Assembly: GCF_002744175.1 (NCBI RefSeq)
Contig: NZ_NKHF01000096.1
Location: 1 to 64,000, forward strand
Direction of reading: 5' to 3'
DNA length: 64,000 nucleotides
Source: Pseudoalteromonas piscicida
GTDB taxonomy: Bacteria > Pseudomonadota > Gammaproteobacteria > Enterobacterales > Alteromonadaceae
This document shows positions 37,101 through 50,200 of the stretch, one piece after another. The notes beneath the pieces were generated by a model. The model did no database searches. It was given only the letters and a program-made list of their open reading frames with translations, and was not told the origin of the DNA. The number at the start of each line of letters is the position of its first letter. Position 1 is the first letter of the stretch. The position numbers and the translations under genes were made by a program.

Positions 37101-38227
37101 CCTTTATCCAATACCAGTGCCGCTTTGATGACTCCCGCGATCCCCGCAGCCGCATCCAAGTGGCCATAATTCGTTTTTAGCGACCCCACATAGGTTTGCT
37201 GCGCCGTCGCACCAAGCTCTTCATAGGCGCGACTCAACGCATTGAGCTCAATTGGATCCCCCAACTTGGTGGCTGTTCCATGTGCTTCTACAAATTTAAC
37301 TTGCTCAACAGGTAAGTCAGCGGCAGTCATGGCTTCAATTACCAATTCTGCCTGTGCATTTTCGCTGGGCGCGGTATAACCGACCTTCTCATTGCCATCA
37401 TTATTTAGGGCTGTGGAACGGATCACCGCAATTATGTTGTCACCATCTTCAAGGGCCTCTTTGGTGCGTTTGAGCACCACCGCAGCAACGCCACTGCCGG
37501 TCAAAGTACCTGACGCTTTTTCATCAAATGGCCGGCAAATTCCATCTTGCGAAAAGATAGCGCCTTCTATGTATTGGTAGCCCTTTTCATCTCCTAACTG
37601 AAGCGAACTGCCCCCCACCAGCGCCATATCACAATGGAAGCTTTCAAGGTGTTGCACCGCCACAGACAAAGCGGTAAGCGAAGTTGAGCAGGCCGTTGCC
37701 AGCGTCATTGCTGGCCCCCGGAGGTTTAAATGCCACGCTACGCGAGTTGCTAGTTGGTCTGGCAAGCTACCAGAAAACAAGCTCATGGCGTTGTGACTGT
37801 CGACATGATGGATCACATTTTCAATAAAGTATTGGCTTGGACTGACTCCCGCAAATACGCCAACCTTGCCGTCGACTTGGCTCGGTGCATATCCGGCGTG
37901 TTCCATAGCGGTTTGGCACACTTCCAAAAAGCAACGTTGTTGCGGGTCAATCATGGCCGCTTCACGAGCCGACAAATTATATAAATTAGCATCAAAGTCA
38001 GCGGCGCCCTCTAAATTCAGTGTTACTGGCACCCAATCCTTTGGCAATTGCGCTTGCTCTTCTGCGCTCAGTTGATGCACTGTCATGCCACTTTGACCTG
38101 CACATAAGGTTTGCCAAAAGGCATCGATATTTTCAGCTTTAGGAAAACGTCCAGCCATACCTATGATGGCAATACTGTCTTCCAATTCTTCTGCCAGCTC
38201 AGTTATTGTTGTTGGTTCGCTTAGCAT
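34142..38227 (-). CDS. Type I PKS module with reductive release: KS-AT-ACP-thioester reductase
   Basis: 1361 residues. KS (about 18-445) has Cys180 (ATACSTS), His316 (EAHGTA) and His356 (NYGHLDAAAG). AT (about 520-810) has Ser609 in GHSLGEW and HAYH at 705-708, the malonyl-CoA type. ACP (about 890-955) has Ser916 in LGGDSL. A thioester reductase of the short-chain dehydrogenase type (about 983-1340) has NAD(P)H motif GCTGFWG at 988-994 and Tyr1146/Lys1150 in SGYGHSK. No KR, DH, ER, MT or TE was seen. It would add one malonate-derived C2 unit to the peptidyl chain, keep the beta-ketone, and release the chain as an aldehyde or alcohol. Its acidic N-terminus (TELAEELEDS) faces the very basic C-terminus of the NRPS, a possible docking pair. 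The start overlaps the NRPS gene by 7 nt. Confidence 0.93.
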   Translation of the reverse strand: MLSEPTTITELAEELEDSIAIIGMAGRFPKAENIDAFWQTLCAGQSGMTVHQLSAEEQAQLPKDWVPVTLNLEGAADFDANLYNLSAREAAMIDPQQRCFLEVCQTAMEHAGYAPSQVDGKVGVFAGVSPSQYFIENVIHHVDSHNAMSLFSGSLPDQLATRVAWHLNLRGPAMTLATACSTSLTALSVAVQHLESFHCDMALVGGSSLQLGDEKGYQYIEGAIFSQDGICRPFDEKASGTLTGSGVAAVVLKRTKEALEDGDNIIAVIRSTALNNDGNEKVGYTAPSENAQAELVIEAMTAADLPVEQVKFVEAHGTATKLGDPIELNALSRAYEELGATAQQTYVGSLKTNYGHLDAAAGIAGVIKAALVLDKGVIPPMPHFEQPNPAFAMQTSPLRVNQQAVALNQQETLLAGVSSFGIGGTNAHVVLQNMPAKTQATAQLNPWSFVPLSAKSTKSLSDYNQAVLAEAERRGNLSRDCVKTMVHGRERYPLRRAVLLHQGEVYGQVGEHQAQHQAKVAFIFPGQGTQFVQMGMALYRSEPEYRRHLDQVAAYALNRGVDIIQLLHSDDAQLAITKNTQPVLFAVEYSLAKLLAYYGIQADAYLGHSLGEWVAACLSGLLSLEDALGAVIERARLMDSMPTGAMLSVSKSWQSIADLMPSGVELAVENSHDTCVIAGSFEAIQEAELILSEEGLSPKRLKTSHAYHSQQMAPMLSEFERYLTTLKFTQPSTPWISNRSGEWVDFATAATPQYWSEHVRHTVKFADGLALLKSQQYICVEVGPGQLFTQLLKRQDYHYGAATIGNAKQLGHEQQSLLRAVAQLWTCGVEPNWDVMLGEGAYQRQVMPTYPFERKTYWWGEKRLSHTEVAASVTPEPEPQAHGLSPEAQILSVFSSYFDRDDLTVEDDYFSLGGDSLLLVSVLKDINSKLGTSLTLDQFLQAPTASQLSQFVTTQSEQKNETELALTLSETLQPNNTDVQVDAAFITGCTGFWGIHLLQQLLDSSNSTLYCLVRAEDESAARQRLYQTARHYGLPLQIASSRIKVIIGDICEPLFGLPLEAFEALSQQVSKIYHLAASVNHFYGVESLRAANIDSVTTCLQLAAQGPKKRLIFASSISVYSNTAYVGETQVTEQPELLTGEFSSGYGHSKWAAEQLIWQAKARGFDTLVLRAGNITGPQESGQCNEKDAIWALVKGCIQVSAYPRSAAGLYVDMLPVDQACAITHALAEHAPAGSVYHLVPHNLLTFHDLAEQARALGYPLQILDDTLWAKRVTQMLTEAQQRPLYRMLQAQEEEAEVNKQLRFNNDLLCETLQKQHHSLPEISAGTVNRYIQRLMERGFLPCVTELNNQEKSAAVLTEEE

Positions 38228-41200
38228 GTTTCTTTCCCTCTACGTTGACGTTGACGCGCTTGGCGTCGTTTATTACCAGCTTGACTACCTAGCTTGGGCT
38301 TAGCTGCAACTGTCTCATCACTTAACCAGCTGGCTTGTGCCGAAATTGTGGTGTGTTTGAATAAGGCCAATAGTTCAACTTCTTTTTCGAATGCTTGATT
38401 TATCGCCGCTTGTAATCGCGTGGCGAGAATCGATTGACCTCCAACATCAAAGAAATTGTCGGTTACTCCAAAGTCGCTATGACCCAAAATCTCCTGCCAG
38501 AGTGTCATTAAGGTTTGTTGTACCTGACCACTCGCCTGTTGCCTTGGGCCAGAACTCACTACCTCAGCAGCGGGTAAGGCTGAGCGCTTGATCTTACCGT
38601 TGACGTCGGTGGGTAAAGCTGCAAGTTCACACCACAACTGAGGCACCATGTAACTCGGTACTAGTGATTGCAATTGCGCTTTTACTTGTGCGGCTGGAGC
38701 TGTGGTTACAATATATGCAGCGAGCGCTGTGACAGTTTCGCCTTCGTATTGCGGCACCACCGCGGCTTGGCTTACTTCGGCTAAGTTGCACAGTACCGCT
38801 TCAACTTCTTCAAGCTCAACACGGTGACCACGCAGCTTTATCTGATTATCGGCACGGCCAATAAACACCAAGTTACCGTCGCCGTCATAGCGCACGAGGT
38901 CGCCAGAGTTATACAAACGGCCATGGCTTGGATGCGTGGTAAACCGCGCGGCTGTCACGTCTGGCTTGCGCCAATAACCTAACCCCACACATGGACCGCC
39001 GATGTATAGCGTACCAACAGCCCCAGGTGGCACTGGTTGTAATTGGTCATCCAATACAAACAACTTACTGCCTGGGCGTGGGACCCCCATGTGCGGTTTG
39101 CGATTGCGACTAATATCAAAATCCCCCAATGACACACCTACCCCCGTTTCACTCGGGCCGTAGGCATTAATAATGCGGCGCGTTGGTGCACTCCAAGATT
39201 GCAACAGTGCATAGGAAGGCGCTTCACCTGCAGTTAAAATGGTGTGCAGTGCTGGATACGCATGAACAGGAGTATTGGCTAATACCGATGGGAATAGGAT
39301 GGCAAAATTTACCTGCATGGTTTCAAGGGTTTGGGCCAAAGCAATGCCCGGCATAACAGCCATTTTGTCAGCTAACAGTAAAGTTGCACCATTCATTAAC
39401 GCCGCCCAAAACTCTAATACGGCAGAGTCGAAGGCGATGGAAGCAAATTGCAACACCCGAGTACCAACTTGAATATCCAGTAAATTATCTGAATTACGGG
39501 CAAAGCCCATGACTGCACTATGCTGTAACAATGTGCCTTTAGGACGCCCAGTAGTACCCGAGGTATAGATCACATAAGCCAGTTGGTCGCAACGAACCTT
39601 GATTTGAGGATTTGTCCGCTCTACAGACGCGATAATATGCTCAAAGTCATCCAAAAATAAGCATTCCCCTTGCACTGCCTGAGCAGTTTCTTGGGTACAC
39701 AGCAACAAGTCAGCATCACTGTCTGATAAAATATAATCTCTACGTTCGGCTGGTAACTCAGGGTCTAACCCAATGTAAGCAGCACCCGCTTTCAACACAG
39801 CAAGGGCAGCAATCACACTGAGTTCATTACGCGGCAAGCACAGCGCCACCCTCGAACCTACTTGCACGCCTCTAGCTAATAGAACACGTGCTAAGCCATT
39901 GGCTTTTTCGTCGAGCATGCGATATGTCAGCGAGGTGCCATTTAACACCTCAACAGCAACGGCATCGGGATAAGCTTCTGCGCGGCGTTCAAACTCTCCG
40001 TGTAAGGTAGCGGTTTGCGGCCACTGACCATCAACTTGACTCCAATGACTAAGTTTTTGCTGTTGCTTAGGAGAAACTACACTTAGCTCATTGATAGGCA
40101 TTGCTAACCAACTCGACAGTTGCGTTAATGCATATTCATAACTACCAATTAAGCTATCAATCAGTCCGGCTTCAAACAAATCAACATCATACTCAAGTTG
40201 GATCACCATGCCGTCGTCGCTATGCTGAACAAACCAGCATAAGTCGAGTTTTACACTCTCAGGTTCACTTTCAACTGGAGTGATAGTTAACCCGTCTAAT
40301 GTGACCGAATCCGAAGGCAAGTTGTGCAACGAGAAAGTGATCTGAAACAGTGGATTCATCCCAGCTAAGCGGTCGGGTGCAACAGCTTCAACAATTTGGC
40401 TCAGTGGTATGGTTTGATGATCTAGCGCATCAAATGCACTGTCACGCACCTGTGACAAGAATTGCTGGAGCGTCTGCTGAGGATCCAACTGACCGCGCAG
40501 TGGTAACGTATTCACAAACAAACCAACCGTGCGTTCAAACGCCACGTCATCTCGTCCTGACACAGGGAAACCTGTCACTAAGTCCGTTTCTCCGGTGAAT
40601 TTATGCTGTACCAACTGCCAAGCTGCAAGCAGTAACATAAAGCTAGACATGCCTTGAGATTGTGCCAGTTGGGTCAAATCGTCAGTGACATCCTGAGTTA
40701 ATACCACCTCTCGTCTTGCGCCTTGTTGACGGCTCAACTCTCGCTCCATTTGTAGCGGCAATTGGTGACTTTGCGGTGCAGCAGCCAAATGACCTCGCCA
40801 CCAGTCTAAGCCTTCTTCAAGCTGCGTTTGCGGCAATGCCTGATACTGCCAGTAGTCTGAGCCACTGATCATGGTTGTGTTTTTGGCTTGGTATAAAGCC
40901 ATAAACTCTTCAGCTAAAATGGTCAGTGACCAACCATCGGCGATTAAATGCGAGACCACAAATTGTAAGCACGCCTGCGCACCTTTGGTCAGCAATACCA
41001 CTTTAAATAACGTATCTCCATCAAAGCTGAAGGGTTCTGCACCAAGTTGTTGCGCATGTTCGATTAGTGATTCATCTGGCCCTAAATTGATGACTTCAAA
41101 GGGCACAGGCGCGGTCGCTTCACGAGCATGCTGCCAAAGACCTTGGGTGTCTTGTTTTAGATACACACGTAAGGCTTTGTGACCCTGCCAAAGCGCAGTA

Positions 41201-44200
41201 ACCGCGTGCTCGATACGAGCAAGGTCATAGGTTCCCTCAATCAATAACGCCAGCGGCATGTTGTAAGCACTCTTATCACCTAGCAAGCTCTGTGCAATCC
41301 AAAAGCTTTGCTGCATCAAAGTCGCGGCTTGACGTTCCACCTGAGGTAACTCTGCCAACTCGGTTTTTTCTTGCGTAAGCGGTTCGTCAGGGCCAACCAA
41401 AGCAGCCAGTTCGCGAACGGTTGCCATTTGGAAAAAGTCACGCATGGCAATTTTGTAATTGAACTGCTTTTGTAAGCGCGATATGACACGAGTTGCTAAC
41501 AGTGAGTGTCCACCAATTTCAAAGAAGTTGTCGTCTCGGTAAACCACTTCTAAGTCGAGTAATTCAGCAAATACTTGGGCGACAAACTGCTCAGAGTTGG
41601 TTTGTGGCAATTCGCCCTCTCGAGCTTGCAATGCAGCCTTAGGTTCAGGCAATGCACGGCGGTCGACCTTGCCGTTGGCAGTCAGAGGGAAAGCTTCCAT
41701 CATCACAAAATAAGCAGGCACCATATATTCAGGAAGACGCTGTTGTAACGCGGCTCGAAGTTGCTGTTCACTCGCGCGACCTTGACTGTCCATGATATAC
41801 GCCACCAAAGCGGTATCTCCCTGAGGCTCTTTGTGCGCCATGACCAGCGCTTCATCGACGCTTGACATGTCACTTAGCAAGGCCTCGATTTCACCAAGCT
41901 CAATTCTAAAACCACGAATTTTTACTTGGTTATCGCAACGGCCGAGGTATTCCAAGTCGCCATCAACCGTTACCCGTGCCAAATCACCCGAGCGGTAGAG
42001 GCGATCTCCATTGACAGTGATAAAGCGATCTGCGGTTTGCTCTGGGAGGTTGAGATACCCACGAGCCAGACCAGCACCTGCAACATAGATCTCTCCTGCT
42101 ACGCCCACAGGCACTAAGTGTTGATGTTCATCTAAAATCAAAATATCAAGATCGGCTATACCATCACCAATTAAGCTGGCAGTGGCTGTCTGCTCAAGCA
42201 CATCACTAGCTTGAATGCGACGATGGGTTGCATGTACTGTGATCTCGGTGATCCCATACATATTGATAATTTCAATGTCATCTTGATAACGCTCAAACCA
42301 GCCTCGAAGCGCCGTAAAATCGATTTCCTCCCCCCCAAGTACCACGCGGCGCACTGGCAGTTGCTGACTACTTTGTAGGTTTTCTCGAACCACTTGTAAA
42401 AATGCCGATGGAGTTTGGCTTAACTGAGTGACGCCTTGCTCACACAATAGTTGATGGAACGCTTCGCTGTTGCGTGTTGTTTCATAAGGCACCACCACCA
42501 ATTTGCCACCATGTAATAATGCCCCCCAGATCTCCCATACCGAGAAATCAAAAGTGCATGATGAGAACAGACTCCACACATCGTTTTCAGTAATTGGGAT
42601 CCGTGTAGCGGTTGCATCAAACAGACGCACCACATTGCGGTGCTCTAGTAGCACGCCCTTAGGCGTCCCGGTAGAACCTGAGGTATAAATTACATAGGTT
42701 AAATCCTCAGGTTGACAACGCACCGGCGGGTTGTCGCTGTTGTGGCTAGACATCATGGTCATCGCCGTATCGAGATACTCGACCGTGCTAAATTGCCCGC
42801 TGTACTGGACATCACCAATAACCAACGTAAGGTCAGCATCATTAACAATATAATCAATACGCTGCTGCGGATGTGTTGGGTCTAGCGGCACATAAGCACC
42901 ACCGGCCTTCATTACACCTAAGATAGCAATCAACATATTGATTGAGCGATCTACACAGACACCCACTAAACTCCCCGCTGTAACGCCTCGTTCAATTAAC
43001 TGCCAAGCAATACGGTTAGCTTGTTGATTGAGCATTTGATAGCGGATTGATTGTCCTTCACACACAATCGCAATGTGTTGCGGATATTGCGCAGCGATCC
43101 GTTCGAATCGGGCATGGGTCGTTTCATCGCACATAAAGTCCTGACGTGGTCGCTGGTAAAGCTCACACACCTTACTCGCCACCTCATCACTAAGTAGTGG
43201 TAAGCTATCAAGCTGTGCCGTTGGCTGCGCCAACATGCGCGTTAATATCGCGGTAAAGTTAGACATCATGTCAGCAATTGTGCTTTCATCGAATAAGGCA
43301 CTGCTATATTCCATTGTCAGCCATGTCCCCTCAGATTGAGGCGTAACATTGAGCAGCAAGTCGTACTTAGCTACGTCCAATTGTGGGTCGATGGCGCTTA
43401 CCTCAAGACCATCAAGCTCCAAGCCGTCATAGGCTAAGTCTTGATAGGACAGTACCGCTTGGAATACAGGCGTGCGGCTAGTATCTCTAACCTTTACGAC
43501 CTCTTGCACAATGCGCTCAAATGGAACTTGTTGATTCGCCATCGCCGCTGCCAATTGACGTTGTACAAGAACCAGCAGTTGCTCGAAGCTCTGCTGCGCA
43601 TCGAATTGCAACCGCAGTGGCAGCATATTGACGAAGAAACCCACTAATTGCTCAAGTTGCGTCGTCGCTCGGCCCGCCACTGGAGTACCAATAACAATGT
43701 CGTCTTGGCCGGAATAACGTCTTAACACAGTGGCAAAGGTCGCCATCATCACCATAAAGCCGGAATAACCTTGGCGTTCATAGCTATTCAATGTTGTCAC
43801 CAGCGATTGCGGCAATAAGCAGCTATACGTCGCTCCAGCTTCACTGCGGGTCTGCGTGCGAGGTCTGTCGGTATATAATTGCAGATCGGGAGCATCGGCC
43901 AATGTATCACGCCAGTAATCCAGTTGTGCGGTAAACGCATGATCATCAAAATGTGATCTTTGCCACTGAGCAAAATCACCATACTGACAGCTTAGTACCG
44001 GCAACTCTGGTGTTTGCTGGTCACAATAAGCACGATAGGCCTGTCGTAATTCATCAGCAATAATGGCCAAAGACCAGCCATCCGCCATGGCGTGATGTAC
44101 ATTGATAAGTAGTGCTACATCCTCGCTATCTAGCATAAAGACATCAGCACGAAATACTGGTCCTTGGCGTAAATCAAATGGCATCGCGGATACCTTAGCC

Positions 44201-47200
44201 ATCATAGCTTCAAGCTCATCCTCAGCGCAGTAGTGCAGATTAAAAGGCACTTTGGCGCTGGGATCGGCTTGCTGGTAGGCTTGCTCATTATCTAAAACAA
44301 CACGGCTTTTTAGCACCACATGACGATTAGCAACCAATTCAATGGCTTTACTTAATGCGTCTAGCCTTACCTTACCGCGCATTCGGTAAGCAAGAGGGAG
44401 GTGGTACGCTAAGCTTTCTGGTTCCATATCGTGTAAGAACCACAGTCTTTCTTGAGCAAACGATAAGGGGTGTATCGCGTCAATAGCAGCGGCTTGGATG
44501 CGTTCTTGTTGCCCTGCCGCGCCATCGTTTTGAGCTTGTTGTAGCAGCGCTAGCTGATCCCCTAACCGCTGTTTTAGGAACACTTCAGCAATGGGCAGTT
44601 CGATATCAAATTCATCTTTTACTCGGTTTACAAGCTGCATAGCAAGTAACGAGTTACCACCTAAGGTAAAGAAACTATCTTGTAGCGAGGGCTGTTTACC
44701 TAAAAGCTCTTGCCAGATATCAGCAAGCTGTGCAGCTTGACCTTTCAAGGCACCGCTACTTGCTAATTGTCCCCAATCTTCTGCACTTGGCGTTGGCAAT
44801 ACTTTGCTGTCTATCTTGCCGTTTGCATTCAACTTAAAGCGCTCAACAAAGGTAATCGTCGACGGCAACAAATAGTGCGCCACTTTATCTGTGAGCCACT
44901 GCTGAAGAGATTGGCGAGTTAACGCATGACCTGGTTTTAGCTGCACATAAGCGGCTAAATAAACCTGCTCTTCGTCTTGACGAACTTGAACATAGCTAAG
45001 CTCTACGGCGTCATGTTGGTTCACCCGAACTTGCAGTTCTTCAGGTTCGATGCGGTGACCACGAATTTTCACCTGATTATCAGTACGACCAATAAAGTGC
45101 AGTACACCATCGCTATCTTGACTCACTCTATCTCCAGAACGATAGAGTTTTTCTTCACTGTATGGGGTGAAAACAAACGCCTGCTCAGTTAAGTCTGGAC
45201 GGTTTAAGTAGCCGTGGGCGACACCAGCCCCACCGAGATAAAGCTCACCAGGTACACCCAATGGTAACAGGCTACCGTGGTCATCCATTACTAAGTGATA
45301 ACTCCAAGCACAGGCACGGCCAAGTGGCACATCTTGACCAGCAAGAACACTTGGTGTCAGCGCAAATGTGGTTGAGAAAATCGTATTCTCTGTCGGTCCA
45401 TAGGCACTACACAATTGCCCCTGATAGCCACTAGCTAGTAAGTCACGGCAATAGCGGATTGGGATCACTTCACCGCCAGTCCAAAGTACCCGATAGTGAT
45501 GTAATATTGTCGGGTCGGTTTGCACATATTGATTAAACAATGCCACCGTCATAAAGCCATAGTCAACGCCATAATCCGCTAAAGCCTGCCCAAAGTCAGC
45601 GGGCGACAATACTTGCGAATGGGAGATCACGGCTAAACATGCGCCACTTAGGAGCGCAGACCAAATTTCGAAGCTTGCGCCATCAAAAGCAGGGTTATTC
45701 ATAAAGCTAACCACATTATTTTGGGTTAACTCACCTTGCTCTGGGTTAAGCACCAAGCGGCTGATCCCACGATGAGGAGTGATCACGCCTTTCGGCTTTC
45801 CGGTAGAGCCTGAGGTATAAATAACATGGGCAACGGTCTCTGGTGAGACACTCTTAAACGGCGCAAGGGTAGAATAATGAGTGAGCGCTAAGTCCCTACT
45901 ATCAATTGAGGTTAACTGGTTACTACTGAGCGTTGCTTTACTGTGCTTATCAACAAATACCAACTGCATTGCTGCTTGCTCGGCCACAAAATCTATTCGC
46001 TCTTGCGGCCAAGCTGGGTCTAACGGCACATAACCTGCGCCAGCTTTGATGATAGCCAAGGCATTGATAATCCAGTCTACCGAGCGAGACATCGCGATTG
46101 CAACCAGCGTATTTTGTTGTACACCTTGCTCAATAAGATAGTGGGCCAGCTGGTTAGCCTGCTCGTCTAATTGTCGGTAACTCAGTGCGCTATCTTGTTG
46201 TTTTACCGCTATGCGCTCGCCGTGCTCGGCAACCACATGCGCAAAACCAGAGACGAGATCACTAGGTTCAGCCTGCGCCTCAAAATCGGCTTGCCCCAGC
46301 GCCATTAATTGCTCAGCTTGCGCTGCGGACACCAAAGAAAGTGATGCAATGGGTGCCGATTGCGCTAAAACAAGCTCTCCAACAAAATGGATAAAGCCAT
46401 TAACTAATTGGTCGCCTAGCGCTTTAGGGAAGACATCCAGTGCAAATTCAAATTCACCAAACACCTGTCCTTCACGTTCAGCCATCGCGAGTAAGAGATC
46501 GAATTTAGCGGTGTCATGACTCATTTCAAGCTCGGAAAATTGCACCGTCTCTAGCTCAGCTCCCCCTCCTTGTTGGTCAAGCGTAAACAAAGTCTGTACT
46601 AAGGGGTTAACACCAGCGATCCGCTCTTGCTCAAGCGCGTCTACTAAATGTTCAAATGGCACATCTTGATGTGCAAGCACTCCTAACCACTGCGATTTGA
46701 TCTGGGCAAGATAGTCTGTGAACGCAGCTTGATGCTGACACTGACTACGCAGAGGTAACGTGTTAACAAATAACCCAACTACCCGTTCAAGTTCTGAATG
46801 TTCACGACCAGAAACAGGCACTCCAACTATCAGATCTTGTTGCCCAGTTAAACGCGATAAATAGGCATTATATGCAGCTAACAAGACCATAAATAATGAT
46901 GCATCTTGCTGCTGGGCGAGCTTACTTAACCCAAGGCTAGTAGCATCATCCAAAGTAAATGCAATACTATAGCCAACAAACGAGCGCTGTTGTGGACGGC
47001 GATGTGGGGTTGGCAAGCTTAGCACCGTTGTCGCATCACCCAGCGTTTCTTGCCACCAATTGAGCTGCTCGGCAAGCTGTTGCTGATAACTATCACTCAT
47101 TTGCCAGTGGACAACATCACTGAAGGTGATTGCGTTTGGGTTTTGCACGGCTTCACCGCTTAACAGCCCCCGTAAGTCATCAAGTAGTAACTGGCTGGAC

Positions 47201-50200
47201 CATGCATCCGTGATCACATGGTGCATCATCAGCATCAGCACTTGCTCACCTTGCTTTGAACGCAACAAGTAAGGTGCAAACAAACTAGCAGCAAAGTCAA
47301 AGCTTTGTTCCGCTCGCTCGCGACACCAAGCCATGAGTGCCGCATCGGTATCAAATGTTTTAAGTTCAAGTGCTTGAATATCATCGCTGATATACTGTTG
47401 TTGCTGTGCCAGTTGCACCCTTGCTCTTAACATCGGATGTTGCTGCTGCAACTGCTCCATCGCGAGGTTGAGCTGTGCCTCATCCAAGTGTCCATGCACG
47501 CGCCACAACGTTGGCATATTGTACAGTGGCGTGCCCGGCTGTAAGGTCTCAAACCACACCATTTGCTGTTGTATCGCACTGAGTGGGAAATGCTGCAGTG
47601 GCATGAGTTCATGATGACTGATCTGCGTACGCGCCTCGGGCTGTAATTGAGTGATATATTGTGCCAATGCCTGTGGACTGGGCTGTTCAAATAGGTCTTT
47701 AACGGTAAGCGCATTACCTACCTCCAATGCACGGCGTAATGTTGAGATCAGGCGCATTGCAAGTAGTGAGTGTCCTCCTAATTGGAAGAAGTCAGACTGC
47801 CTACCGATCCGATCGACATCAATTTTTAGTAAGGTCGCCATATGCGCCGCAAGTTCAGACTCCAGTCCTGGTTGCGGCGCTTCACCACGCTCGTCAATTC
47901 CCGCCTCCGCTAAATTGGGGAGAGATTTGCGATCCACTTTACCGTTGGCAGTAACAGGGATCTGAGCCATCAAGATATAATGGGTTGGCACCATAAAGTC
48001 CGGTAACCAAGCGGCAGCATGACGTTTTAATTCAGCCAATTCAGCGCGGCTTTCTAAATAAGCAATGAGTACCCCGTTTTCGACACTGACGACACAACGT
48101 TTTGTCTCTGGAGCTTGTTCCATCACAGATTCAATTTCGCCCATCTCAATCCGCATTCCTCGGATCTTAATCTGGAAGTCGCGGCGCCCCAGGAACTCAA
48201 GCTCGCCAAGATGGTTATAGCGTCCTAAATCTCCTGTTTTATAGAGTCGGCTGCCCGGTTCTCCAAATGGATTGGCAACAAATGCATTGGCGGTTAATGA
48301 TGGTGCATTTAAATAGCCTCGACCTAATACCACCTCACCTGCAACACAGATCTCCCCTACCGCGCCTTGCGGAACAGGTAGCAGATCGGCATCGAGTAAA
48401 TAGATGGCCGACTGATACACGGGCTTGCCAATAGGAAGTTGCGCGTAGAACGCTGCCGGTGTTTCTTTCATCACATGCAACGTCACATCATCACTACATT
48501 CCGCAGGGCCATAGGCATTCATCATTGGAATATGGGGATAACGCTTAAACCACCTTCTTGCCATTTCTGGCGGCAGTGCTTCACCGGTAGGAATAAGATG
48601 GCGCAAATCACCTAAGCTGTCATAGGCGCCTGCAGCAACTTCGTCCATCAGTTGCTGAAGCTGAACTGGCACTGTTTGTAATACCGATACTTGATGACGT
48701 GTTAGGGCCTGTAAAAACAGCAATGGATCAAGCACAGTTTCATCACTGAAAATTGCCACGCAGCCCCCTTTCATCAATGCGCCTAGGTACTGCCAAACAC
48801 TGATATCAAACGACAATGCTGCGGTCTGTGCAAAGGTATCGACAGCGCTAAATTTAAGGGTATCTAGCGCCGCCCAATTATGGTTTACCATGCCCTGATG
48901 GGTGGTCATCGCCCCTTTAGGTTTGCCCGTTGTACCTGAGGTGAATAACACATAGGCAAGCTGCTCTGGATGTCGCACTACAGCACTAAGATCAACGTGT
49001 TGCGTCGCTCGGTCATTTGGGTGTACCACACAAACGTCATCAAATGGGCCAGCTCTATCTGTGATCACTTGTTTTATATGATGCTCGTCTAACAACATGC
49101 GAATTCGCTCGGTTGGTAAACGCGTATCCAGCGGTAGATAACATCCACCAGCTTTAAATATTGCCAACATCGCAATCATCACATGGCAACTACGAGTGAG
49201 GTGAACTGCAATCGGATGATCCGCCACAGCACCTTGTTGTAATAACACACCAGCCAGTCGATTGGCTTCGTTGTTTAGCTCTCGGTAGGTCAGGCTACGC
49301 TGGCCATCATCAACAGCAATTTTATCGCCATATTGTGCGACGACTTCATCGAAGACATCCAAGTAATGTGCATTACGATGTTGAGTCGCGGGCAACGTTG
49401 CAAAGTCGTGCCAAATGCTGTTGTCGCCTTGATCAAGTAGCTCAAATTCTGCAATCACCTGTTCTGGCTTAGCACTCGCTTGCTGCAATAGCGTTAGGTA
49501 CTTGTGTGCAAATCGGGCGATGGTTTCGGGTTCGTATAAGGTAGCGTCATATTCAAAGCGCAAACGTGTACCTTGCGGTAACGACTCAAGCACCACAGTC
49601 ATGTCAAATTGTGGCTGATCCGCAGGCAAATCGAGTAATGTCAGTGGCTGTCCAGCTAACTGAAGAGAATCACTTGAGAAACTATTTTGCAGATCGAACA
49701 TCACATTAAATAGCGGTGACTGTCCGCCACGAGAGAGCGCACTCATTACCTCATCATAAGGCAACATTTGGTTTGCCATCATGGCACCAAATTCATGACC
49801 CGATTGCTTGATAAGGTCAACAAAGCGCATTTGTGGTGAGTAACGTTGCCGATAAGAAAGCGTATTGACGAACATCCCTAATGTTTGCTCAAAGCCACTT
49901 TGCGTGCGACCAGCTGATACGGTGCCAATCACCAAATCTCGCTCACCGCTTGCATGGCTGAGCGCCAAACTAAAGGCACACAAATACAGGTTAAATGGTG
50001 TAACAGCATATCGACTAGCCAGTTGCTCAATTTGAGCCACGACACTCGCTTCCAGATTAATATCATAATAAGCAGCGACAGGGTTACTCTCCGGACGCTT
50101 TTGGTGGTCAACCGGTAAGCTAACCCCTTCATTGGCTTGCTCTAAATATGCTTGCCAAAAGGCGCGTTGCGCTTGTGCTTCGGCGCTTTGCATCCAGTTC

